Shown here one piece after another: positions 42,853 through 53,035 of a DNA stretch of 64,000 bases. The DNA lies in contig NW_015622541.1 of the NCBI RefSeq assembly GCF_000835495.1, positions 3,224,001-3,288,000 of the forward strand, in the 5' to 3' direction. The position numbers and the translations under genes were made by a program. This DNA is from Cladophialophora immunda. Lineage: Eukaryota > Ascomycota > Eurotiomycetes > Chaetothyriales > Herpotrichiellaceae. The notes beneath the pieces are model-generated. The model ran no database searches. It was not told the origin of the DNA and saw only the letters and a program-made list of their open reading frames with translations. Each line of letters begins with the position of its first letter. The first letter of the stretch is position 1.

Positions 42853-44661
42853 TCACAGATGGCTCCGGGGCCGAGAACAGTCAGTCCCAGTGATGGTCCC
42901 GGCGATTTTCTGCAGCTCGGGAAGGTGGTTTTCGTAGACGCCCCGCGGGGTCGTGCGGTGTTTGTGGCACAGGTGAGCCGCCGCCGCCGTGGCGATGGCA
43001 TGCTGCCCGCCGTTGCCCATGAATTTCGTGTTGGACGAGGCCACGTGGGTCGCGCTCATGTGTTTGCCCGCCATCATCAAGTTCGCGACGTTGACGGAGT
43101 ACAGGCAGCGGAAGGGGATGTCGTAAGGCTTGCCGTCCCGCTCGTCCCATTCCCACCACCGGAGGCGGAAGTCGTACCTCTCGTTGCCGGGATAGTGCAG
43201 ACAGAACGCGCCCTCGTTCTGCACCACCGCGTCGCGGAACGGCTTATGGCTCCGGATGTCGTTCTCGGTCAGGACGTAGTCTCCCTTGTATCTCCGAAAT
43301 TCCCCTTGCGCGGGGACGTAGGCGACCCAGTCGAACTCGAGGTTGGCGTAGGTCTGGGGATCCCTCGTCTTGACGTTGGAGAATGTGCCGTAGATTGCGC
43401 GGAGCAGGAAGTCGCGGATGTGCTCGCCGTGGGTATAGGGGTCGAGCCACTGGCCGTACTCCCAGAAGTGCGTGAGAGGTCGCGTCATCCGCCGGGGGAC
43501 TTTCGCCTGAGATACAGAGCTGCTCGGAGTCGTGACCGCCGGTCCAGGACCGTTTTCGATCCCAGGTCTGGTCAGCTGGCCACCGAGGTCGGAAAAGTCC
43601 TTGGCCACCTCCGTCGCCCAGGGGACGGGCGGGAATCCAACGGGCGAGTCGGCCATGCGTGTGCGGAAGAACACGGTGTTGCCGTGGTGCATGGCGTTGC
43701 CCTCTGCCGGGGCGAGCTTCTCCCCGTACTCTGCCTGCGACTCCTGCCCGAAGAGCGTCTCGGCGCCTGCGAGCAGCCCTGCGATGGCCTTCCCCGAGCA
43801 GTCGATGAACACCGGCGCCGTCAACCGGACCTCTCGTCCACTGCGGGCATGGCGGGCATCGACGGCGACGATGGTCGAATCCCGCTTCACCACGTTGTAG
43901 ACGGCGTGCTCCAGGAAGACTGTGGCGTTCGCTTCTGCTTCGAGGAGCTCTCTCGCGCAGATGTCGCCGTTGGGCTTGCGCTCCGAGATCTCGTCGATCA
44001 GCGGCCCCGTCACTCCGCGCGGGCGAAGCCCGATTTCCACACTGGCGTTGCCCCCAAGGTACGGCCGATCGTGAACCAGCGCGACGCGCTCTCCGAGTCG
44101 AGCAGCGGTGAGAGCTGCGGCCACGCCAGGCACCCCGCCCCCGATGACCACGACATCAAACGTCCCCGCGTCGACAGGGTCCTGTGGCAGTCCGCGGAAC
44201 CTCCGCCGCCACGCGCGAGCTTCGGCGTTGACAGCCCGAGGAGGCGCGATGCCGTCGCGGCTGAAGAAAACCGCATCGCAGCGTCCGCAGAATCCGGTCA
44301 GGTCGTGGAGCGCCAGCCGTGTCTCACCGGCCGGAAGCGCCACCTGGCCTCCAAACTCCCAGGACCAGTCGAGGTCGTTCGCTCCAAAGACCGTCTCCAA
44401 CGCGCTGCCGTTGACCGCGAGCGTGAACCTGCCCGGATGGTGACCCGGAACCCAGTCCTTGGCACGGACCCAGACGTTGTATGTGTGGGCTTCCGGGATC
44501 GAGATGGTGGTCGTGGCGTCTGCGACGGGGCGCCCGATCCCATGGGCCAGCAGGTAGGGCGAGCCCATCTCGAGATCGAACTGGGAATCCAGGACCCAGC
44601 CCCCGTAGTCGTCGAATTCCTCGGCCTCCACCAAGATGCCTGAATCTGGGAGTTTCTCCAT
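42853..44661 (-). CDS. FAD-dependent oxidoreductase (FAD_oxidored type), possibly of bacterial origin
   Basis: Intronless, 602 residues, visibly GC-rich with strong G/C at third positions, unlike the genes at 1-36 kb. The first 150 residues form a beta-rich module (V-E-A-E-E-F near the start, Y-N-V-W-V-R-A-K-D-W), like the accessory domain on bacterial polysaccharide-related flavoproteins. Then comes F-D-V-V-V-I-G-G-G-V-P-G (174-179), R-P-Y-L-G-G-N-A-S-V-E-I, F-I-D-C-S-G, and the C-terminal M-M-A-G-K-H-M-S-A-T-H-V-A, all characteristic of the FAD_oxidored family, which I know mainly from Bacteroidetes, Planctomycetes and relatives. Substrate unknown; horizontal acquisition is an inference. 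Confidence 0.85.
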   Translation of the reverse strand: MEKLPDSGILVEAEEFDDYGGWVLDSQFDLEMGSPYLLAHGIGRPVADATTTISIPEAHTYNVWVRAKDWVPGHHPGRFTLAVNGSALETVFGANDLDWSWEFGGQVALPAGETRLALHDLTGFCGRCDAVFFSRDGIAPPRAVNAEARAWRRRFRGLPQDPVDAGTFDVVVIGGGVPGVAAALTAARLGERVALVHDRPYLGGNASVEIGLRPRGVTGPLIDEISERKPNGDICARELLEAEANATVFLEHAVYNVVKRDSTIVAVDARHARSGREVRLTAPVFIDCSGKAIAGLLAGAETLFGQESQAEYGEKLAPAEGNAMHHGNTVFFRTRMADSPVGFPPVPWATEVAKDFSDLGGQLTRPGIENGPGPAVTTPSSSVSQAKVPRRMTRPLTHFWEYGQWLDPYTHGEHIRDFLLRAIYGTFSNVKTRDPQTYANLEFDWVAYVPAQGEFRRYKGDYVLTENDIRSHKPFRDAVVQNEGAFCLHYPGNERYDFRLRWWEWDERDGKPYDIPFRCLYSVNVANLMMAGKHMSATHVASSNTKFMGNGGQHAIATAAAAHLCHKHRTTPRGVYENHLPELQKIAGTITGTDCSRPRSHL

Positions 44662-45883
44662 CCTGTGTGTGCGGTAGCTGCTGGCAATGCTTCGTCGAGT
44701 GGGAAGAGCAGGCGGCACACGGTGAAGGAAAGGAGGGACTACGGTCCTGTTTGTAGTCGATCGCAGGGCCTCAAAGGAACTGTGTGATGAGAAAAGAGGC
44801 GTCCTAGCCCGCCTTGTTTAGTAACCTCGCCCTAATATCCTGTCCAAGCAACCCAACGAGCAGCGAATCGGAAGAATCCCACAGCAACGAGGCCTGATGA
44901 CTGCTGCGGAGTATTGCTTTCAACGATCATCTCTTGATTACTCGTCACGACCTCGACCTCGGCGACAGCCCCGAGCTAAGTCCGGCCGATGAAGATTGCC
45001 AATGCCTGCAGCGTGCGAACCGGGATAAAGGTCGCAGAGAGCGCTGCTGTGGAATTATTATATACTTTCGGCCTCTCTCGTTTCGGGGCTGCATTCATCA
45101 CGTTCACATTCGGGCAAATAGGCACTGGCCGGGGAAGCTTCCGGGGTAAGGCTGAGTGCCAATAGGGGCTCTCTCTGTCTCGCTTGGGTTTACTGCTCTA
45201 GAGGCCTCTCCTTTCCCGTCACAATCCTCCCTCGCCCGTAGAAGAGGGTAGATGGATCTGATATTCATGCCACTGCATCAATGCGGAATCCCTACAATAT
45301 CACCGAGCACTGCGGGAACGGAGAAGTTGCTTTGACGCTGATTCTCAAGACACCGAAGGGCTGGATGGAATGAGAGCTGTGTCCGCAGTGGTGCTGGGCT
45401 TGTGAAACATTATAGTCGAGTATGGATTATGAGAGCGATTCGCACTCAAGTCACACACCATTAGATGCCAATACATATGCGAGGCTACTACTAATTACGT
45501 CCGAGTCATGGATACCCAACATAAATGATAATCACTATTATGTTGCTCGTCTCCGGCTTCAGCCGTACTGTGTATGGTAAAGGAACAAAGTTTGATCCAG
45601 CTCGAAGTCGTATCCGCGCCAGAAGGGCATCAAAGCTCAGCCGCTAGAAGCGATGAGACCGCGATCTGAGAGAAACCGAAACCTGCCTTCTTGCACAGAT
45701 AGAACTGCACCTAAACCTCTCCCAGGAGGAGGACCCAAGTACCGCAATTGTGTGGAACGATAGAGAGCGATCTTCCGTCAAAGGTTGAGGAGCCTGGCAG
45801 GATACCCCAACCCAAGATTTGACAGCAACTTGGGACAGCGGCCACAGCAATCGGGTCCGTAGCTGCTTCAAAGGGCGCTCGCT
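44662..45883. other. intergenic
   Basis: No gene supported in this 1.2-kb stretch, which includes the upstream region of the FAD oxidoreductase and the 3' flank of the MFS gene. Confidence 0.4.
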
Positions 45884-48063
45884 CTAGTGCCTGATCTGGA
45901 CGGCGATTCTGTTCGTCATGTACTTGGAGATATCTCCAATCAGGAGACACCCGACGATGGACAGAGCCCCGAACGGAATGCTGACATACCAGACGTAAGC
46001 CAAGGCATCCGAATAGGCCCAGCGAGTGCCGATGGTCGCCGCCTCGATAATGGCCGGCGTGACCCCGGAGACATCGGTGGCGTTGGCAGGAGCGGTAAGA
46101 AACGTCTGGACGAATGCGGCCGCCGAGGACTTGGGAAGACCGGCGTCGAGGGCAAAAGCCAGCACCCTCTCTGGAAGCTTGTTGGTGAGCTTCTCGCTGA
46201 AGACATTGTAGTAGATGGAGTAGCCGATTGAGCCTCCAACGAAGCGGATGGTGAGTGTCAATGCCGTAGCTGTGGCGATCAGGGAATCGGGGCAGGCGGT
46301 CATGGCAATCGTGGCCGATGGGACGATGACTCCACCAATCCCAAACCCAGCAACCGTAGCCAGGCCCACAGCAAGTCCGGGATTGTTCGGGGTCACTGCA
46401 GCCATACTGCCAGTGAAAGCAGCTTTGAGATCGTATGTCAGCAGGGTGCAACATCCAGGCCACACCATCCACTTACTCATTAAGACGCAGGAGATCAGAA
46501 GGAGCTCACGGTTGTTCCCTTTGAGGATCGTGAGCAGTGCATTCATCACTGTAGCGCCGACCGTAATGGCAATCGAATAACCAAGGCCTTTCACGCCAAC
46601 TTGAATAGGGCTAAGAGATGTCAGCAAGATACCAAGAGGAAGGCGGTGCAAGAGCGCATACTCAGGGTTATAGACAGTGCTGTATGTCAATGGTGCAAAG
46701 TTGATCATGGAGTAGAAGTTCATTCCCGACACAAAGGCAACCGCAAGCGCGATGGCCACGACTCGCTGGCCAACAAAGAGGTCCCTCGGTACCATGGGAT
46801 ATTTGGCGCCTTTCCATTCCCACATGACGAAGGCGATTATGAGGGCTGCACCAATGAACAGCATGCAAAGGACGTACGCACTCGTCCAGGGGTGAGATGA
46901 GCCCCCTGACTGCAGAGCAACGAGGCTGCGCACAATCAGCTGGGAACTTCGATCACTTCTGAACGTGCTTACAATAGGATGACTCCGGTGATGGAGAAAA
47001 AAGCGCCCACATAGTCGATTCTCTTCGCGATTTCTGCCCGGCTCAGGTCGCCCTTGCGCAGAAGGTGGGAGTCTGGGAAGTAGAAAAGGAGCACCCCAAC
47101 GAAGAAGATTGCGTTATAGATGCTTGGTCTTGTAAGCGCAAGGGGGGTCGGTAAAGGCTTTCATGTGTTCTTACAAAGTGATCCACAGACCCCATCGCCA
47201 CGTCGCATGGGCAGAGAGTAACTGAGAGTACAAAACGTACGGAAAGAACGGGCCTTGACGTAGGGTCAGCATGTGTGCGGGAGAGCTGTTAGATGTAGAG
47301 GAAATCCACCCACAGATGAAAAAGGTGACGCATGCAAGGTAGATGCCACGTTTCTTCACAGGGACCAGCTCCGCCGTTCTAAAGAATCAAGGTCAGCGAG
47401 TGTCCAGGTTCAGGACTTGGTTGTAGGGGCCACACTCACCCAGCCAGCGCTGTCAGTTCTCCAATAGCAGCGCCACCGCCCGCAATGGTCATACCGACCA
47501 CTCCCTGAGCAAAGGTCTTTGCGGTTGCGGTGATCAAGACGCCAACCAAGATCATGACGGATCCCAGGATGGAAATGTTTCGTTTGCCGAACATATCTTG
47601 AAGATAGCCACAGAACGGACAGACGGCGGCAAGAGCCAGGGAGTTGGAGACTGGGAGCCAGCCAGTCGAGGCTGACCCCAAGTCGGCTGCGATGTAGCTG
47701 AGCGACCCTTTTGCGTGTTAGTGCCTCTGATCGAAGCTGCAAGGAGTCGGCCGTGGGTTTACCTCCGACGAAATAGAGCGGGATTTGTGATCCTAGTGAA
47801 GATAACTTGGTCAGCAAGCTGATCTGAAGGTCCAAGTCCATGGTCGGCGTAGGTGGTAACTCACCCACGTATACACCACACAGCGACACAGTGGCAACGA
47901 CCTGTTTCCATGTCCAGTTGACGCGTCCGTCGGAGTCGTCACCTTTGGCGACACGGGTCTTTTCATCGTCGGGATCGACGACTTCGTGTCGTGTCACTGT
48001 TGGGCTCTCTTTCTCTTCGAGTCTGGACTCGACGTCCTGGTCTAGGTCTTGAGTGCTGCTCAT
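45884..48063 (-). CDS. TRI12-like MFS efflux transporter
   Basis: Eight exons: 48063-47865, 47792-47763, 47707-47440, 47378-47314, 47253-47175, 47122-46973, 46925-46662, 46610-45884; 593 residues. The 30-bp second exon and the 51-bp in-frame last intron (46611-46661) were placed by phase. They restore F-V-G-G-S-L-S-Y-I-A-A-D-L-G, A-L-A-G-T-A-E-L-V-P-V-K-K-R-G, F-P-Y-V-L-Y-S-Q-L-L, A-T-W-R-W-G and Y-N-P-D-P-I-Q-V-G-V-K-G-L-G-Y, all matching the 14-helix TRI12 family of fungal exporters and siderophore-like carriers. The N-terminus is acidic and cytosolic. It is head-to-head with an SDR, 861 bp apart, and probably exports the product of the small SDR/monooxygenase set. Confidence 0.88.
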
Positions 48064-48924
48064 CGTGTCGGACGAAGTGCTCACGGCTTAGCAATCTCGT
48101 GGTAGTGGTATTGGCGTGGCTGAGGAAGACTTGTGGGAGTGCTCGGAGGGGGGCATCCTCCCCATATCCCAGGGACATTCCGCTTGTATATGTACTATCC
48201 AGTGCACGCCCTCAAGCCCTCCACGCGTAATGCCCTTGCGTTTCCCCATGGGGTCAAGCCCGCTTGATAGTGTCGGGAGGCCTTAGCTTTAGACCACGAG
48301 GCTGGAACGTAATGGAGACAGTCGCCGGGTCCCATCCTAGGGCGCATGGCTTTTACATGAGCCAACATCGGATAGACGTGGATCCCCAACGCATGCAAGG
48401 GCTTGAATCTCTGGGTGGAATATGCAGATTGTTGGATGTCTCGTCGGCGAAATCTCTTCGAAGTCCCCCGCGACGAATTAGGCGCGAGAAGCAACTTCGT
48501 TGTTCCGTTCCGAGATCAATCTGGCCAACGACAGTTCAGGAGAGGCATCGAGTCAGATCTGGCTGACACTGGGGACCCTATCCAGCTTCAGAGGTGAGGC
48601 GTGGTAACAACAGTGAAAAGGCTGACTAGACCCCCGGCCCCCTTCTCCACCGCTGACGGTGAAAAGGCTCACTGTCCCTTCCCCACAAACCATGTGGCTT
48701 CGAACGCGCCCCAGATCCGATATGCCCGAGGCACGAAGCCTGCTCCCAATTCGGATGTTACTCGAGTCATTGTCCCTCCGGCCCAACTCACGCGCTCAGC
48801 ATGGGTTGCAAATATATCATCGAGTGGCCGTGTCGCTCGTCTTCCCCAAATCTGGGGGGGAGTAGATGCAGTTAGTGCGGAACAGGTGTACTAAAAGATC
48901 CTGATACGCGAAATCGCTCGGAAA
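48064..48924. promoter_or_regulatory. divergent promoter of TRI12-like transporter and SDR
   Basis: An 861-bp shared upstream region without a supportable gene. I did not find the CGGTGGG word here, in contrast to several promoters of the left-hand island. Confidence 0.45.
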
Positions 48925-49747
48925 ATGGCGTCCTTCACAGGCAAAAACATCGTTGTGACCGGGTCCGCTTCGGGCATTGGTCTTGCCATTACGCTGACTC
49001 TGGCAGAGCGAGGCGCGACAGTCTGGGCGGTAGACCTGTCCCCGACTCCCCCGGACGAGCTGAAACCGTGGATTGAGAAAGGCAAGGTGCACTTCGAGGG
49101 CGGCGTCGACGTTGGTGACCGGGCCAGATGCCGAGCATACATGGCCAAGGTCGTCTCCGCGGCTGGCAGGTTGGACGGCCTGGTGAACAATGCTGGCATC
49201 GGCCTGGCTGAAGGCCCCATCGCGTCCGACGAGGCTTACGACCGAATGATCTACGTCAATATCGGAGGCGTCTGGAATTACGGCACCGCCGCGCTCCGGG
49301 CGATGCAAGAGCAAGAGCCGCAGGGCGAATGGGGCTCGCGAGGCAGCATCGTCAACATTGCCAGTGGCGCTGGGCTGAGAGGTGTGAGCGGGCTGGCTGT
49401 CTACTGTGCCACGAAACACGCGGTGATCGGATTGTCGCGGGCGTGGCAGGAAGACTTTGGAAAGTACGGCATCCGGACGAACTCTGTCGCACCAGGTAGG
49501 TTGACACCCCGTTGATCCCGGAAGCCTTGGGAATTGTCTGATGAAGATCCGTCCAGGTGCTACGGCGACTGCTGCCTTTGTGAAGCGGGCTGAGGAGGAG
49601 AAAGGTTTCCTCGACACGTTGCCTAGTAATCCACTGGGGAGAGTCGCCAAACCATCCGAGATAGCTTCGTCAGTGGCCTTCCTACTCTCAGATGAAGCCA
49701 GCTATGTCGCGGGGGAAGTGCTCTCGGTGACTGGAGGTCATGCATGA
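48925..49747 (+). CDS. short-chain dehydrogenase/reductase
   Basis: Two exons, 48925-49495 and 49557-49747, with a 61-bp intron; 253 residues. The signature T-G-S-A-S-G-I-G is at about residues 12-19, strand 2 ends V-W-A-V-D-L (NAD preference), then L-V-N-N-A-G-I-G, the catalytic Ser in N-I-A-S-G-A-G, and Tyr/Lys in Y-C-A-T-K. The splice joins S-V-A-P-G to A-T-A-T-A-A-F. The C-terminus S-V-T-G-G-H-A is normal. The usual reaction is secondary alcohol to ketone. The next gene downstream on the same strand is a Baeyer-Villiger-type monooxygenase that would accept such a ketone. Confidence 0.92.
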
Positions 49748-50565
49748 AGGAAGGCGTCGAGGCGGGAGGGGACAGGGACCTCTTCTTCAATAACCAGGCC
49801 TAGGAGCCTGCTTCTAAAAGCTCATAAAACCCCTACAGTCTCCAATTCCACGATGATTCCCTTGCATTTCAGTTGCGTGTAGTGATAAACAATAGGAGCA
49901 AATGCGGTTAAGCGCTAAAATGCATAATGTGCGTATCATACAAACCCGAACTTGTCCGTCAAGGTCTCGATGTATACCAACATCTGACTCAATCCTTGCA
50001 AGCCGGCGGGTGCGTAGACCCCAGCTTACTGACGGACAGTGAGTGGTCCTAGCCTTGGGTTCCCCGGCTCCCACTAGTCATAGACAGATCTTGAGCAGGG
50101 ATAGTAATTCATCTCTGACCATACCCTGCGAGTCAGCAAGTCCTGACATCCTGCCGCGGCCACTATCGTATCACTGGCACGGCTTAGAACGAATCTTGGA
50201 GAACGTCAAGCCTGGCCTATGACTGCCCACAGAAGACGTCTGGGATGAGTGTCTAAGCACCTGTTTCACTTCGAACCTCTGGTGTCCAATGGCAAGGCAG
50301 CTTCGCACCGTCAGGACACTTCCGAGTGCATACCAAGCTGGTACAAGACCGAGGCAACGTAGCCCGCATGGAGCAATGCCATATCGTCCCGAGGGAAGGA
50401 GGGTCTGAAGTACATACAAGTCTCGGGATTTCCACGTTAGGCGGGCTGTGAAATCTGAACAACCCTCTTCAAATGATTTGAAATTATTTCGTGCTTTGTC
50501 TTATTCTTTCTCCGCCTGGTACAGCCAAAAGTGTGTGACCGCGACGCCACTCCTGCCTTCCCAAG
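49748..50565. other. intergenic
   Basis: No gene supported. It serves as upstream region of the monooxygenase. Confidence 0.4.
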
Positions 50566-52789
50566 ATGATTGCGAACCTACTCGACGAGTACGAGGTCCT
50601 CGATCAATACCACTCGCAGCCCCGGAAGCTCAAGATCATCCACGTCGGGGCCGGTGCGTCGGGGCTCCTGCTGGCGTACAAGGCTGAGAGGCAGCTCCGC
50701 AACTACGAGCTGATATGTTATGAAAAGTATGTCGAGACAGCAACAACTCCACAACCTCCGACAACCCCTTAGACATCACCGTTGCCGTACATGTGGGAGG
50801 GACTGACTGACGCCTTTTGGGTTCGTTGCAAATAGAAATCCAAGCATCGGCGGAACGTGGTGGGAGAACAGATACCCCGGATGCGCGTGTGACATTCCCG
50901 CCCACACCTACACGTACACCTTCCGTCCCAACCCGGAGTGGTCGGGCTTCTACTCGCGCTCGGACGAGATCCAGACGTACTTTGAGAAGTTCTATGACGA
51001 GTACAAGCTGGAGCGCTATGTGCGGTTGAACACCGAGGTCGTGAGCGCCACATGGGTCGAGGACAGCGGCGAATGTGAGTCTGCCGTGCCGTGTTTCTGC
51101 AACGTTTTCGACGGAATGGAACTTTGGCCCCTTTGTTGGAAAACAGAAATTCTAACACAGAAGCGTAATGCAGGGGAAGTCGAGCTCCGAAGTGGAGAGA
51201 GGACGTTTACGGATCGCTGCAACGTCCTGATCAACGGCTCCGGGGTCGTCAACAAGTGGAAATGTGAGTGCGGAAGTCGCTCGACCGAAGTGAAAGACGC
51301 GCGGTTTGTGGAGGATCAGAACGGCTGACCTCCCACAGGGCCTGCTATCGAGGGCATTTCTTCGTACAAGGGCATCCTCGCCCACAGTGCCAACTGGGAC
51401 ACGTCGATTGACTGGCAAGGCAAGAAGGTGGCCGTGCTGGGAACAGGATCCAGCTCCATTCAAATGGTGCCCCATCTGGCTAGAGGTAACAAATTTCGGT
51501 ACGTTCTCGACGCCGGGGGACATCTCCACTGAACCGTCGGTGTGGCAGGATCTGAGAGCTTGACCATCTTTGCTCGAAACATGACCTACATCGCCCCCCA
51601 GGTCGCCGCCGACGACCAAAAGATAGACGAGAACAGCCAGCCGGCAGCCGCGGTCGGGAAGCACTACTACATCGAAGCCGAGAAGCAGAAGTTCCGCACG
51701 GACCCGGAGTTCCACCTGCAGTACCGCAAGAGGTTGGAGTCGGCCCTGACCGAGATGTTCCCCATGTTCCTGCGCGGGACGAAGCTGAACCTCCAGGCCC
51801 GAGAGGCGATGCGAGCGAGCATGCTGGCCAAGATCGGGCCGGGCCACGAAGAGCTGAAGCAGAGGTTCATCCCGCAGTGGTCTCCCGGGTGTCGGAGGCT
51901 GACCCCCGGCGAAGGGTACCTGGAGACCCTCATCCTGGACCACGTCAAAGTGATCCACGACGAGATCGTGCGGTTCACCGAGACCGGGCTCGTGACGGCG
52001 GCCGGCGAGCAGTTGGACTTTGACATCATCGCGTGCGCGACCGGGTTCGACATCGCGTACACGCCGCACTTCAAGATCACGGGCGTGGACGGCGCCGTGA
52101 TGCAGGAGGAGTGGAAGGAGACGCCCAACATCTACCTCAGCATCACGGCGCCCAAGTTCCCCAATTACTTTGTCGTCAACGGCCCAACGGGGAACTGGGG
52201 CCAGGGGTGTGCGCTGCCTTCGGTAAGCAAGCCATTTTGATTTCCCTCCCTCCCTCGTCTCTCGAGAATCCCACCAGCCAGCCCACTTTTCCGCGGAAAG
52301 AGAGAAACCCGGCATGGGGTTATATGTTGTTAACGTCTCACGTGTCCTGCACAGCACGAGGTCCAACTCGAATACGCCCTGCAATGCTGCCGCAAGATGC
52401 AGGAGGAGGGCATCCGGGCGATGGAGCCGCGCCAGGGCCCGACGACGCAGATCAACCAGCACCTGGACGCGTGGCACAAGAAGTACAGCGTGTGGGCCGA
52501 GGAGTGCCGGTCGTGGTACAAGGACAACAAGCCCGACGGCCGCGTCTACATCTGGCCCGGCAGCCTGCTGCACCACCTGAAGACGCTGCGCACCCCGCGC
52601 TACGAGCACTATGACCTGCGCTACGACGGCGACAACGTCTGGGCGTTCCTGGGTAATGGCCGGACGGACCTGGAGTGGGAGCACGACAACGGCCGCCCGG
52701 TCGATCTGGCGCCGTATATCCGCAACGACGATGTGCCATGGAGCTTGGACCTGCCCGTGCCCGTGAAAGGCGCGGAGCCGCCGCAATAG
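50566..52789 (+). CDS. Baeyer-Villiger-type FAD monooxygenase (HAPMO/steroid-monooxygenase-like)
   Basis: Six exons: 50566-50726, 50836-51074, 51174-51263, 51339-51485, 51549-52222, 52355-52789, with introns of 109, 99, 75, 63 and 132 bp; 581 residues. FAD loop G-A-G-A-S-G (28-33), then I-G-G-T-W-W-E-N-R-Y-P-G-C-A-C-D-I-P, the usual active-site entry of this class. The signature F-x-G-x-x-x-H is relaxed to Y-K-G-I-L-A-H-S-A-N-W, followed by the NADPH loop V-L-G-T-G-S-S-S-I-Q. A-C-A-T-G-F-D is the ATG motif. Likely converts a ketone to an ester or lactone. Unlike the enzyme at 29.3 kb, it has five introns and GC-rich codons, so the two are not recent duplicates. Confidence 0.92.
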
Positions 52790-53035
52790 GCGTAATGCAA
52801 ATGAGATGAAGATGATTCTGAAACGTTCGTGGTGACGCTTCTTGTTCACTTTTAGATGCCCTTGTTCCGAATGTGAGAGATTTTGTGCGGGCGATGAGGA
52901 GAGATTGGCGATAGACACGCTCGTGCAGATTTTGTCGTTTCACCCCTGGATGATCCCCCATCGTTTTGCATCGTTTTGCCAGAGAGAGACAGAAAATGTT
53001 GTTTATCAGAGCAAAGAACCAGATGTCCTTTCAGC

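Noticed and set aside
42724..44643. 639-codon open frame on the plus strand opposite the FAD oxidoreductase
   Set aside because: It is the mirror of a GC-rich gene: the strong G/C third-position bias on the minus strand removes stops on the plus strand. Its translation is low-complexity Arg/Val/Glu-rich with no motif, while the minus-strand protein has clear FAD motifs.
51152..52918. 588-codon minus-strand open frame over the right-hand Baeyer-Villiger gene
   Set aside because: It is antisense to a well-supported six-exon gene and runs across its introns without motif content. Same composition effect as above.
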